A stretch of 64,000 nt of DNA from Saprospiraceae bacterium. Lineage in GTDB: Bacteria > Bacteroidota > Bacteroidia > Chitinophagales > Saprospiraceae. Position numbers and translations under genes: made by a program. Below, one piece after another: positions 30,937 to 42,951 of the stretch. The first letter of the stretch is position 1; each line of letters opens with the position of its first letter. The notes beneath the pieces were generated by a model, which did not search any database, was not told the origin of the DNA, and worked only from the letters and a program-made list of their open reading frames with translations. Location: assembly GCA_016716185.1 (NCBI GenBank), contig JADJWV010000002.1:310001-374000 (forward strand), read 5' to 3'.

Positions 30937-32214
30937 GTGATTGCCTTGTACGTCGAATTGACCCTTTATTGGTTTTTGTGCTGGTGCATTTACCACATGT
31001 GCTTTTCTAAACTCAGTTTTTGTTCACTGAATCGTTTCGTATTAATCGCGTTCATATTTTGTCCGGTCCTCATTCAATGGATACCACAGGATTGGTTAAT
31101 GACTTCAACTTCCGGCTTCCACGAATTTAAAATCCAATGGCATGAAATGGTTGTTTTGCCAGAACAATCGTTTGCGCCTGGTTTATCTGCAAATTTTATC
31201 TACCTGGCTATGGTTTGTATTGCAGGGCTCTTTTGGTTCAGATCATTTTTACAACTCAGGGGCATCACCCGACAAGCCGTTCGAAAGTCCGGTGATTCTG
31301 GGATTGTTTATTATCTCCCCGGGAATACCATACCTTTTGCATTTTTGAATAGAATTTATTTACCCTTGAATTTGAAAGATTCGCCAGACGTTGTCTGCAT
31401 CATTCGTCACGAGCAAGAGCATATCTCAAGAATGCATTATATTGATCTTTTGGCGCTTTCGTGTTTGCGAATCATCTTTCCATTTAACCCCATGCTCTGG
31501 TTGCTGGGAAGATCCTTGCGCATGGTTCACGAATATGAAACCGATCAGCGCATGAAAAAATTTGTCGAGCCAGATAAGTATGCAAGACTATTGGTTCGCA
31601 CTGCTGAAAAATTCACACCCGTGAATGCTCAACTCGCACATGCATTTTTTTCAATCACCATTAAATCAAGAATCATGATGTTATTTTCAAAATCTTCAAA
31701 AATTCAAACGCTCCGCTACCTGATGTTGCCACTTGCCCTGGGCTTGGTTCTGTTTTTGCACGCTCAAAGCACTGCCGTACTCGAAAAAATTCCCTATTCG
31801 GTTGATTCCGGAACCGATACCGAATCCGCAATGGATGCTGACTCCGGAAGCCAATCAACCAAGATCATAGAAAGCGATGGACCCAACTATTTAAAAGCAG
31901 AGAAAGAGCCCAGCTTTCCCGGAGGTGTGTCAGAACTTATAAAATTCATCAGTAAGCATTTGAAATATCCGGAAGCAGCCAGGAAAAAAGGCATAGAAAC
32001 CACCTGTTACGTCGAATTGAAAATACACCAGGACGGGCGCGCGGAAATCAAAAACCTGAAAGGCAATCAACATGAACATTTTACGGCATGTATTGAAGAA
32101 ATAGTGGGCCAAATGCCCAAATGGATTCCCGGACAGGCCGATGGAAAAAATGTGACCTCCACGGTGACCTTGCCCATTAAATTTAAATTGGACGAAAAGA
32201 ATGTGGATAGATGA
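30937..32214 (+). CDS. M56 (BlaR1-like) membrane metallopeptidase with C-terminal TonB domain
   Basis: Starts with GTG at 30937, three bases after blaI. The N-terminal half has four hydrophobic segments; the zinc motif HEQEH is at about residue 164 (RHEQEHISRMHYIDLLAL), and YETDQRMKKF (about 202-211) is the usual downstream metal and substrate motif. After a helix near residue 265 and a low-complexity linker comes a TonB-type domain (PEAARKKGIETTCYVELKI to the end at 425). BlaR1 proteins have a penicillin-binding sensor instead; in Bacteroidota the TonB version is common. It should relay an envelope signal to the BlaI partner by proteolysis; the signal is unknown. Confidence 0.88.
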   Translation: MIALYVELTLYWFLCWCIYHMCFSKLSFCSLNRFVLIAFIFCPVLIQWIPQDWLMTSTSGFHEFKIQWHEMVVLPEQSFAPGLSANFIYLAMVCIAGLFWFRSFLQLRGITRQAVRKSGDSGIVYYLPGNTIPFAFLNRIYLPLNLKDSPDVVCIIRHEQEHISRMHYIDLLALSCLRIIFPFNPMLWLLGRSLRMVHEYETDQRMKKFVEPDKYARLLVRTAEKFTPVNAQLAHAFFSITIKSRIMMLFSKSSKIQTLRYLMLPLALGLVLFLHAQSTAVLEKIPYSVDSGTDTESAMDADSGSQSTKIIESDGPNYLKAEKEPSFPGGVSELIKFISKHLKYPEAARKKGIETTCYVELKIHQDGRAEIKNLKGNQHEHFTACIEEIVGQMPKWIPGQADGKNVTSTVTLPIKFKLDEKNVDR

Positions 32215-32485
32215 CGGGAGATAGAGGATAGTGGTCAGATATTGATAATGATGTTAACATTTGTTAGTTTATTGATTTCTAAAGGCGTAAAGCATAACCA
32301 TTATGCATTATACCAATTCATGCAATGGAATCCGGTTTTTTAGCTTAAAGGCTAAAGTCTCAAGGCTTAAGGCTTAAGGCGTAAGGTTAAAGGCTGAAGG
32401 CGTATGGCTAAAGGCGTAAGGCGTAAGGCCAAAGGTGTAAGGCGTAAGGTATAATCATTATGCATTAACCATTTTTCATTATCCA
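32215..32485. repeat. Intergenic AAGGCGTAAGGC-type degenerate repeats
   Basis: Between the M56 and Fic genes is a run of imperfect units related to AAGGCTTAAGGC/AAGGCGTAAGG from about 32345 to 32455, preceded by TTGTTAGTTTATTG at 32261-32274 and interrupted by near-identical ATAATCATTATGCATTA-like words. At least ten units of AAGGC can be counted. It has no coding potential. Confidence 0.7.
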
Positions 32486-33592
32486 TTACACATTTTTTTC
32501 TCCTCCCAATTCGTATTGAGTAAGCAAATCAATGGATTCATCAATCGTTGCTATAAGCCGGTCTATGATCAAAAGATAAAATGGACCTGGATAGCCTTCT
32601 GATTGTACGCGTTGTAAAGCATCAAAGTAAGATCGTCTTGCAGATTGTTCCCCTTTTAATATGGCGAGTGGATATCCATTCATTATTAGAATGAGATTCA
32701 TAACGAGACGCGCTGTGCGCCCATTGCCATCAATAAAAGGGTGAATGGTAACCAGTCGTTCGTGTAATTCTGCAGCTAAAATAACGGGATGCAGTGATTT
32801 GACATTTTTCTGGTAAAAATGAAAATAGTCTTCGATGAGTTTGGGTACCAGGTAAGGCTCAGAGGGTACATGTGCAGATCCTAATATTCTCACATTGACA
32901 TTTCTGTAACGGCCTGCATTCATGCGATCAATACCGCGGAGAATCAACGCATGAATTTGTAAAAGCACGGATTCAGTAAAAGGAGCTTTGCGCAAATAAA
33001 CATCTTTAATGAATTCAATGGCTTCACTGTGGTTAATGGCCTCAAGATGTTCGTTCATCGTTTTTCCACTAATGGTGATTCCTTCTTTGATCACCATCAT
33101 GGTTTCATGAAGGGTCAGGGTATTACCTTCAATTTTATTGGATTCATGGGTATAGCTCAGTGAAAAGTATTCTTCAATTTTGGTTTCGTGAATTTTATTT
33201 TTAGTATGTATTTTTTTCCATAATAGTCGTTTCTCATCCAGCTTTAGAAGTTGGCTGCGAATTTCAGGGTCAATGGTTAGAATTCTGTTCTGCTCCTTTT
33301 TTAAAAGGTACTCAATACGGGATTCTGCAAGATCGATGACTTCATTGGGGTTTACTTCCAGAGAAAGTAAGCGATACACTTTATCTGCAAGATAAAACTT
33401 GCGAAGTTGGGAATATTCGAGTTTATAGGCTTTGGAAAGCAATGACAACTGATCTTCGGTTGGTAAACGGCTTCCATTTTCAAACTTGCTCACTAAAGCC
33501 TGATCAATACCGGACCATGAAGCGATGTCCTTGATTTTAAGGCGAAGGGACTGCCGTTGGGATTTTAATAATTGATGGAGTGTAAATACCAT
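32486..33592 (-). CDS. HTH-Fic family protein (putative AMPylase or regulator)
   Basis: The 368-residue protein opens with an XRE-type helix-turn-helix (about 5-60, including SGIDQALVSKFENGSRLPTEDQ). A helix with SNKIEGNTL at about residue 153-161 fits the auto-inhibitory [S/T]xxxE[G/N] motif of class II Fic proteins. The catalytic motif HPFIDGNGRTAR is at about 285-296 and is complete. Fic enzymes usually transfer AMP from ATP to proteins; this HTH-linked type may also regulate its own gene. It is transcribed against the BlaI/M56 operon and away from bamA. Together with the repeats beside it, it looks like an insertion between uppS and bamA. Confidence 0.88.
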   Translation of the reverse strand: MVFTLHQLLKSQRQSLRLKIKDIASWSGIDQALVSKFENGSRLPTEDQLSLLSKAYKLEYSQLRKFYLADKVYRLLSLEVNPNEVIDLAESRIEYLLKKEQNRILTIDPEIRSQLLKLDEKRLLWKKIHTKNKIHETKIEEYFSLSYTHESNKIEGNTLTLHETMMVIKEGITISGKTMNEHLEAINHSEAIEFIKDVYLRKAPFTESVLLQIHALILRGIDRMNAGRYRNVNVRILGSAHVPSEPYLVPKLIEDYFHFYQKNVKSLHPVILAAELHERLVTIHPFIDGNGRTARLVMNLILIMNGYPLAILKGEQSARRSYFDALQRVQSEGYPGPFYLLIIDRLIATIDESIDLLTQYELGGEKNV

Positions 33593-33787
33593 AAAACAAA
33601 ATTATTGCCTTTTTGAAGAATGACAAAAACTGTCATGAACAATTTATTCATTTATTTTGATTTTTAAATATATTTAATAAATTATACATCTTTAAAATAT
33701 GGATAATCAATGTTTTAATTAAATCTTATGAATTTTTGGAATCTAAAGAATTAAAGCATACACACTTCTACCTTTCCGGAGAATACT

Positions 33788-33795
33788 TAACTTTG
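33788..33795 (+). promoter_or_regulatory. Putative -7 element of the bamA promoter
   Basis: TAACTTTG matches the Bacteroidota -7 consensus TAnnTTTG and lies 55 bases before the bamA ATG. A -33 TTTG is not clear at the expected spacing, so the call is tentative. Confidence 0.35.
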
Positions 33796-33849
33796 CCGCC
33801 GCAATTTTAAACCCTCCCTGACGTTTATTAAATTTAGTCTGGAAACAAC

Positions 33850-36375
33850 ATGATCCGATCCATTATTTTATCAATTCTTTGCTTAGCTATTTCAAACCTT
33901 TTGTTTGCACAGGAACAAGTATTTGTACCTTATGATGCAAAGGTTTACGAGATTACAAGCATCCGGGTTTCCGGAAATGAATTCAGCGATGGGAATGCGA
34001 TCATCAACATCTCCGGATTAAAGAACGGGCAAAAGATATCAGTGCCGGGGCCGGAAATTCCAAATGCAATTAAAGCCATATTTAAGCAAAGGTTGTTTAC
34101 GCAGATTGACATCCGTCTCGAGGATCTGACAGGTCAACAAGCTGCTTTGCATATTATGGTCACTGAAAAACCAAGATATTCTTCCCATTCTTTTAAAGGT
34201 GTCAAAAAATCAGCACACGACGATTTAAATATCATTGTCTCCAATCACCTTCCTAAAAATGCAGTCTTTACCGAGGAACTCAAACTGGCCTTATCGGAAA
34301 GCCTGGAAAAATTTTACATTGAAAAAGGTTTTTTCGATGTAAAGGTTGGTATATTGGAAATACCGGATGAAAAAAAGACCAATGCGGTAAAACTTGTCAT
34401 CGACATTCAAAAAGGGGAACGGGTGAAAATTGACGATATTACTTTTTCAGGAAATAAAGAAGTTTCTTCACGTAAACTCCGCAAACAACTGAAAGAAACC
34501 AAACGCAAAGGCAGAATTTTTTCCAAATCGAAGTTTGAAGAAGAAAAATACAAAGAAGATCTGGAGCTTCTCATCGCTTACTACAATAAAGAAGGCTACA
34601 GGAATGCAAGTTTATTAGGAGATACCATATGGCGTGATGAAAAAGGCAGGTTGCGCATTCATATTGATTTATACGAGGGAAAGAGATTTTATTTCCGCAA
34701 TATTTACATCAAGGGCAATTCCCTTTATACCGAACAGCATATTAAAAATGTGCTTGGTATTCAAAAAGGGGATGTCTACAATCAGGAATTGCTGCAAAAG
34801 CGTTTGAGTTTTTCAGATGACGGGCGTGATGTAAGTAGTTTGTATATGGATGAAGGCCATTTGTTTTTCAGAGCAGAACCCATTGAAACCGGCATAGAAA
34901 ATGATTCAGTTGATATCACCATTCGAATCACAGAAGGTCCCCCGGCGACTATTGACCGCGTTGTGGTCAAGGGAAACGATCGCACCAATGAACATGTGAT
35001 TCGCCGGGAACTGAGAACACGTCCTGGCCAGAAATTCAGCAGATCGGATATCATCCGTTCGCAAAGAGCCATCATGGCCCTCGGATACTTCAATCCGGAA
35101 ACGATGGACATCGGGACTCCGGTCAATCCGAGAAGAGGAACAGTTGACATCGAATACCAGGTGGAAGAGCGTCCATCGGATCAGCTCGAATTATCAGCCG
35201 GTTGGAGTGCATTCGGATTGATTGGTACTTTGGGTGTGGTGTTCAATAATTTTTCAACAAGAAACATTTTCAAAAAATCAAGCTGGAGTCCGTTGCCCCA
35301 GGGAGACGGGCAAAAACTTTCTTTACGCGCACAAACCAACGGTCGATATTATCAGTCTTATAATTTTTCTTTTACCGAACCCTGGCTGGGAGGAAAACGG
35401 CCGACATCTTTTACCCTGGGAGGTATCTTTAGTCGCACCGATAATTCTGCATTTTCATCCTCTTTGGATGGTGGACTGAGTATTTTCCGGCTTTCAGGAG
35501 CTTTGGGTACGCAATTAAAATGGCCTGACGATAACTTCGCAGTAAGCACCGGACTCAATCTGGAGCGAATCCGTCTCGACAATTATACCGGATTCAGAGC
35601 CGGATCTGCCATTGTCAATAATGGCGATTTTTATAATATTTCCTTAAAAACTACCTTTATACGGAGCACAGTTTCTGATCCGCTTTTTCCAAGATCAGGT
35701 TCTCGTTTATCTCTCTCTGTACAGCTGACTCCTCCATATTCTTTGTTCAGAAGTGGATGGAATCCCGATTCAGTAAGTGTTAGTGACCGCTACCGTTGGG
35801 TTGAATATCACAAATGGAGATTTGATGGCGACTGGTATCTGAATCTTGCCGGCAAACTGGTACTCGCTTTCAATGCAAAAATCGGATTATTGGGTTATTA
35901 CAACAAGGACCTCAAAGCACCACCTTTTGAAAGATTTGTCGTAGGTGGTGACGGACTGAACAATCAAACATTTACAGTCACCGGGCGCGATATTTTTTCT
36001 TTGAGGGGGTACGAAGTTGAAGAAGTAAAAGCCAAAACCGTCGATGAATATAATTTCAAAGACCTCACCGAAGATGCCACGATGTTCAGTAAGTTTACGA
36101 TGGAACTTCGATATCCTTTATCGCTTAACCCAAGTGCAACGATGTATGCATCTCTTTGGGCACAGGGCGGCAACTCCTGGAATTCTTTCCGCGAGTTCAA
36201 TCCATTCCAACTCAAGCGTTCAGTAGGTGCGGGTATCCGTATCTTTTTACCGATGTTTGGATTACTCGGATTCGATTATGGAATCGGATTCGACAAACCC
36301 TGGCTGGATGCCAAAACGACGAGCTGGAAGGATTATGCGAAATTCAGCATTATCCTGGGATTTGAGCCGGAGTAG
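33850..36375 (+). CDS. bamA: Outer-membrane assembly factor BamA (Omp85)
   Basis: Core subunit that folds and inserts beta-barrel proteins in the outer membrane. It has a signal peptide (MIRSIILSILCLAISNLLFA), a periplasmic part with about five POTRA repeats (residues 30-430, seen from recurring glycine and VKGN/FSGN motifs such as IDRVVVKGNDRTNEHVIRRE) and a 16-strand barrel to the end at 841. The lid motif region around VVGGDGLNNQ and the GLLGFDYGIGFD strand near the C-terminus are typical. The gene is alone: usual partners (skp/ompH, surA) do not follow, and ligA lies 560 bp away. Confidence 0.93.
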   Translation: MIRSIILSILCLAISNLLFAQEQVFVPYDAKVYEITSIRVSGNEFSDGNAIINISGLKNGQKISVPGPEIPNAIKAIFKQRLFTQIDIRLEDLTGQQAALHIMVTEKPRYSSHSFKGVKKSAHDDLNIIVSNHLPKNAVFTEELKLALSESLEKFYIEKGFFDVKVGILEIPDEKKTNAVKLVIDIQKGERVKIDDITFSGNKEVSSRKLRKQLKETKRKGRIFSKSKFEEEKYKEDLELLIAYYNKEGYRNASLLGDTIWRDEKGRLRIHIDLYEGKRFYFRNIYIKGNSLYTEQHIKNVLGIQKGDVYNQELLQKRLSFSDDGRDVSSLYMDEGHLFFRAEPIETGIENDSVDITIRITEGPPATIDRVVVKGNDRTNEHVIRRELRTRPGQKFSRSDIIRSQRAIMALGYFNPETMDIGTPVNPRRGTVDIEYQVEERPSDQLELSAGWSAFGLIGTLGVVFNNFSTRNIFKKSSWSPLPQGDGQKLSLRAQTNGRYYQSYNFSFTEPWLGGKRPTSFTLGGIFSRTDNSAFSSSLDGGLSIFRLSGALGTQLKWPDDNFAVSTGLNLERIRLDNYTGFRAGSAIVNNGDFYNISLKTTFIRSTVSDPLFPRSGSRLSLSVQLTPPYSLFRSGWNPDSVSVSDRYRWVEYHKWRFDGDWYLNLAGKLVLAFNAKIGLLGYYNKDLKAPPFERFVVGGDGLNNQTFTVTGRDIFSLRGYEVEEVKAKTVDEYNFKDLTEDATMFSKFTMELRYPLSLNPSATMYASLWAQGGNSWNSFREFNPFQLKRSVGAGIRIFLPMFGLLGFDYGIGFDKPWLDAKTTSWKDYAKFSIILGFEPE

Positions 36376-39053
<2,678 letters not shown>

Positions 39054-39127
39054 TTTTCAAAAGAATAGCAAACGTTTAAAACTTTATAACGTTATATCTT
39101 GATAACCATTTTATAGCAGGTCAAACG

Positions 39128-42100
39128 ATGAAAAAAATACTAAGTTTTCTCTTTATTAGCAGTCTCTGCATTTTCCAGATTACGGCTCAGAATGCTTTCT
39201 GGAAACCCATAACAAGCAACCTGGCTCCCAGAAACGGTAGCGATTGGAATAAAATCAGCAATTTGAGTTATTTCCAATTGGATCGCGAAGCGTATGCCCG
39301 GCATCTCATCAATCTTTCTAATTCAGCCGGTCAAAGCGAATTTGAACTGGAGTTGCCGATGCCCGGAGGAGTTTGGAAGACTTTTAAGGTCAAAGAGTCG
39401 CCCGTCATGGAAGCAGAACTGGCTGCCAAATTTCCCGAAATTAAAACCTATGCGGGGCATCACGGCGAATTGTACATGAGGTTGTCCATATCACCCTACA
39501 GTTTCCAGGTGTACATCCTGACCCCAGAAGGAGATGTGGTCATCGATGCACCCGATAGAAAGCGCGATGTTTATGCCATGTTCAGGGGATCTGACATTCA
39601 GTTTGACGAAGCTTTCAATCTGAGTTGTGGTACAAAAGATCTGGATGCGCTTGATAAATCGGAAGAACACACACATGAAAAAACCTTGCAACCGAGAAGT
39701 CCGCAGGGCGCACCGGTCAATTTGAGAACCTATAGACTGGCCCTGGCTTGCACTGCAGAATGGGCATTGGATGGAGGCCGTGGTGGTGGAAGCGTCCAGA
39801 CTGCACTTGATAAAATGGTGGCATCCTTGTCTTACATCAATGCGGTTTATGAAAAAGACGTAGCCGTACACATGAACCTCGTTGCCAACAACGATAAACT
39901 GATTTTCCTTGATCCCGTTTCAGATCCTTACGGAAACCCAACTTCCGGAGGTTCCACTTTGGGACAGAATACAGATGTCATTACCGGGATCATTGGGCGG
40001 GCGGCTTATGATATTGGCCATGTATTTACAAATACCTGTACAGATGTGGGCGGAGTTGCTTTTTTGGCTTCTGTATGCAATGCCAATAAAGGTGGAGGAG
40101 TAACCTGCTGGTATAATACGGATATTGCCTACGTGACTCAAAGAATTGCATGCCATGAAATGGGACACCAATTCAGCGCATCTCATACATTTTCCAATTG
40201 CAATGGCAATGAATCTGCGACTTCCTATGAACCAGGAAGTGGAACGAGTATCATGTCTTACAGTGGACTATGTGGAGCAGGATTAAATGTGGAAACCGGA
40301 AATTTGCCACATCCCAATTATTTTCATACCAATTCAGTTGAGAGAATTTACAACTATACGAGAACCGGAGATGGAAGCCGGTGTGGAGTGCAGACTACAA
40401 CCAACAATAGTTTTCCCGATGCGGAGATTTCATTTCCCTCAGGTCTTTATATCCCTATTCGTACACCGATCTGGTTGAAAGGCAGTGCAACGGATATGGA
40501 AAATGACAATCTGACCTATAACTGGGAACAATACGATGCCGCAGGATATGGACCTGTTCTCGGAGAACCATTGCTCGATGAAGAAGGGCCTTTATTTAAA
40601 TCGGTATTTCCTGGCACCAGCCCAAATCGGATCATTCCAATCTGGAATACCATACTTACAAAAAAGAATTTCGAACGCACAGAAGTCCTGCCTACCGTAA
40701 ATCGTAAAATAACCTTCCGGTTTAATGTTCGCGATAATCATGCGGGTGCGGGAGCTACTACCACTAAGCAGACTTTTTTCTATGCCATCGATTCTGCCGG
40801 TCCGTTCCAGCTTACTTTTCCGAATGTAGATACAAAAGACACCTTGTACAGTGGTGGATGTAATCTCATCCGTTGGGATGTTGCCAATACTAACAAATCT
40901 CCGGTCAATTGCAAGAAAGTGAATATATATCTGATGCCCAATCGTACCAATCCCAATGTGATGGTTCCATTATTGATGGGTACTGAAAACGATGGAGATG
41001 CGATTGTGGATATTCCCGATACTTATGTGGGGATGATCCGGTCCAGAATCGTTATCGAAGCCGCAGATAATATATTCCTGGACGCCTCCGATAGCGATAT
41101 CCGGATTTTATCCAATGCCAATCGGAATGGTGTGTTGTTTGGTGTTGCGCCTTCAGATTTTGTGTTTTGCATACCCAATTCTATTGATCTTGACATTCAG
41201 GCTTGTACGTTTGGTTCAGCCAGTGGAAATTTAAGACTTTTACTTGGAAACGGTTTGCCTGATGGCGCAGTTTATCAATTTGAAAACGACCAATTGCCGG
41301 GTTCGGGAAGCACAAAATTAAAATTGGATTTTACGAATGTAGAAGCGAGTGGGATCTATAGAGTAGAAGTGCTTGCAATAACAGATGCGGGCGACACCTT
41401 GAGAGAGTGGATAGATATGGATCTGGTTAATGTAAATTTTACAGATTTGAAGACGATTTATCCAGCCAGTGGACTTGCCGGCCTGCCTCAATCTGTCGAG
41501 TTTAAATGGACTGCAGCCAGAAATGCCTTAAGTTACAGACTGGAAATTGCAACGTCTCCATCATTTGGTTCATCGCTTGTATATAGTTTGGATGGCATCA
41601 AAGACACAGTGATCACTCCTATTGTATTTTTGAACGAAAGCACCTTGTATTACTGGAGGATCATTCCTGTAAACCGTTGTGGTTTGGGTTCTCCCAGTGT
41701 GCCTTCTCCATTTCAGACCGTCAATAAAAAATGCGAATTGACCGATTATCCCGGAAACGTGTTGGTGCGAAGTGCCAATAAAACAGGATATATGCCCGTA
41801 CCGATAAGAGGCTCGGGAATTATCAGCGATGTCAATGTCAATGACGTGTATGCCAACGCCATCGGCGTCAACAGCATCACCCTAACACTTGTTAGTCCGC
41901 AGGGAACCCGCGTCAAATTATTTGACAGAAATTGCGGGGTTACCGATTTGTTTGATTGTTCATTTGACGATGAAGGGCTTTTAAATATCATGAACGGTTG
42001 TCCGCCAGCCCAGAAAAAAATCATCAAACCATTGGAATCCTTGTCGAAGTTCAATGGCGAAGACCAAGCAGGTGACTGGACTTTGGAAGTGGTGACTGAC

Positions 42101-42766
42101 CGATTTCTCAGTGGCCAGGCGAATTTTTACGGATTTAAATTAGACATTTGTTCAGAGATCAAAGTCAACAATCCATTTTTAATTACGAATCTTGGCCTTC
42201 AGATGAACCAAGGCGAACTGCGCAATATAGGGCAGGATAAATTGGAATCAGCGGATGTGGATAACACAGCGGCAGAATTGATCTATACCATTGTGGTGAT
42301 TCCGCAGAGAGGTGATCTCATGCTGAACGGAGTGAAACTGGATTACGGATCAAAATTTTCGCAAAAGGATATTAATGATGGCAGATTGAGTTATAAACAT
42401 ACCGGTGGCCCGATGGAAACAGACGGATTTTTATTCCTCGTGGAAGACGGTGTCGGTGGTTGGTTTGGTACTGATTTTTTCAAAATTCAGATCGGGCCTG
42501 TAGATACCCGTCAGGAAGATGAATTTGAGTTTAACGTATTTCCAAATCCGGCAAAAAATAAAGTACAACTTACTTTTTCAGAAACACTTGAAAAGGATGC
42601 GCAACTCAGCGTTTTCGATCTCAACGGCAGGGTTTGTATGAAACAAGGACTTCCTTCGAGAAGAGCAGAGCTTATCGATATTGCCAATTTGGAAAATGGA
42701 ATTTACGTATTTCAGATCAGATCTGGAAAACAATTTAAGACTGTGAAGCTGGTTGTTCAGCGTTGA
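39128..42766 (+). CDS. Secreted reprolysin-like metalloprotease with P-domain and T9SS sorting domain
   Basis: The 1212-residue protein has a signal peptide (MKKILSFLFISSLCIFQITA), a propeptide and a zinc protease domain with HEMGHQFSASHTF (HExxHxxxxxH, about residue 343) and the Met-turn SIMSYSG. Then come fibronectin-like and Ig-like sections (about 430-870), a proprotein-convertase P-domain (about 880-1010, with GIISDVNVN and AGDWTLEVV), a cadherin/CSPG-type segment (about 1020-1120), and a type A T9SS sorting domain (VFPNPAKNK to the final VVQR). It should be exported through the type IX system and attached or released outside. It fits the peptide-uptake genes in the window. The gene is probably single. 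Confidence 0.9.
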   Translation: MKKILSFLFISSLCIFQITAQNAFWKPITSNLAPRNGSDWNKISNLSYFQLDREAYARHLINLSNSAGQSEFELELPMPGGVWKTFKVKESPVMEAELAAKFPEIKTYAGHHGELYMRLSISPYSFQVYILTPEGDVVIDAPDRKRDVYAMFRGSDIQFDEAFNLSCGTKDLDALDKSEEHTHEKTLQPRSPQGAPVNLRTYRLALACTAEWALDGGRGGGSVQTALDKMVASLSYINAVYEKDVAVHMNLVANNDKLIFLDPVSDPYGNPTSGGSTLGQNTDVITGIIGRAAYDIGHVFTNTCTDVGGVAFLASVCNANKGGGVTCWYNTDIAYVTQRIACHEMGHQFSASHTFSNCNGNESATSYEPGSGTSIMSYSGLCGAGLNVETGNLPHPNYFHTNSVERIYNYTRTGDGSRCGVQTTTNNSFPDAEISFPSGLYIPIRTPIWLKGSATDMENDNLTYNWEQYDAAGYGPVLGEPLLDEEGPLFKSVFPGTSPNRIIPIWNTILTKKNFERTEVLPTVNRKITFRFNVRDNHAGAGATTTKQTFFYAIDSAGPFQLTFPNVDTKDTLYSGGCNLIRWDVANTNKSPVNCKKVNIYLMPNRTNPNVMVPLLMGTENDGDAIVDIPDTYVGMIRSRIVIEAADNIFLDASDSDIRILSNANRNGVLFGVAPSDFVFCIPNSIDLDIQACTFGSASGNLRLLLGNGLPDGAVYQFENDQLPGSGSTKLKLDFTNVEASGIYRVEVLAITDAGDTLREWIDMDLVNVNFTDLKTIYPASGLAGLPQSVEFKWTAARNALSYRLEIATSPSFGSSLVYSLDGIKDTVITPIVFLNESTLYYWRIIPVNRCGLGSPSVPSPFQTVNKKCELTDYPGNVLVRSANKTGYMPVPIRGSGIISDVNVNDVYANAIGVNSITLTLVSPQGTRVKLFDRNCGVTDLFDCSFDDEGLLNIMNGCPPAQKKIIKPLESLSKFNGEDQAGDWTLEVVTDRFLSGQANFYGFKLDICSEIKVNNPFLITNLGLQMNQGELRNIGQDKLESADVDNTAAELIYTIVVIPQRGDLMLNGVKLDYGSKFSQKDINDGRLSYKHTGGPMETDGFLFLVEDGVGGWFGTDFFKIQIGPVDTRQEDEFEFNVFPNPAKNKVQLTFSETLEKDAQLSVFDLNGRVCMKQGLPSRRAELIDIANLENGIYVFQIRSGKQFKTVKLVVQR

Positions 42767-42951
42767 TGGTAATAGGGGTACAAGAGTTTTCTTAACAACC
42801 CTTCGAGTTGATTCCTTCTGTACTGCACTTTTTTACCTTAGCCCTTTTATGCGAACTTGGAGAAGGGCTGGGGATGAGGCAGACAGTTTAGTTTTTAAAA
42901 GATAGAGTGCTGAAAAAGCTGCATTTTTGCGGCCTTAAATCAGCCTGATCA

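Noticed and set aside
30574..30996. 140-codon minus-strand frame
   Set aside because: It is antisense to the BlaI-type gene and crosses into M56; the plus-strand genes have clear family motifs.
32345..32455. Possible CRISPR or integron-like repeats
   Set aside because: Units are about 10-12 bp, imperfect and contiguous, with no unique spacers or integrase.
42840..42869. Possible terminator after the metalloprotease
   Set aside because: AGCCCTT and AAGGGCT pair over 7 bp with a 16-base loop, but no T-tract follows; too weak to call.
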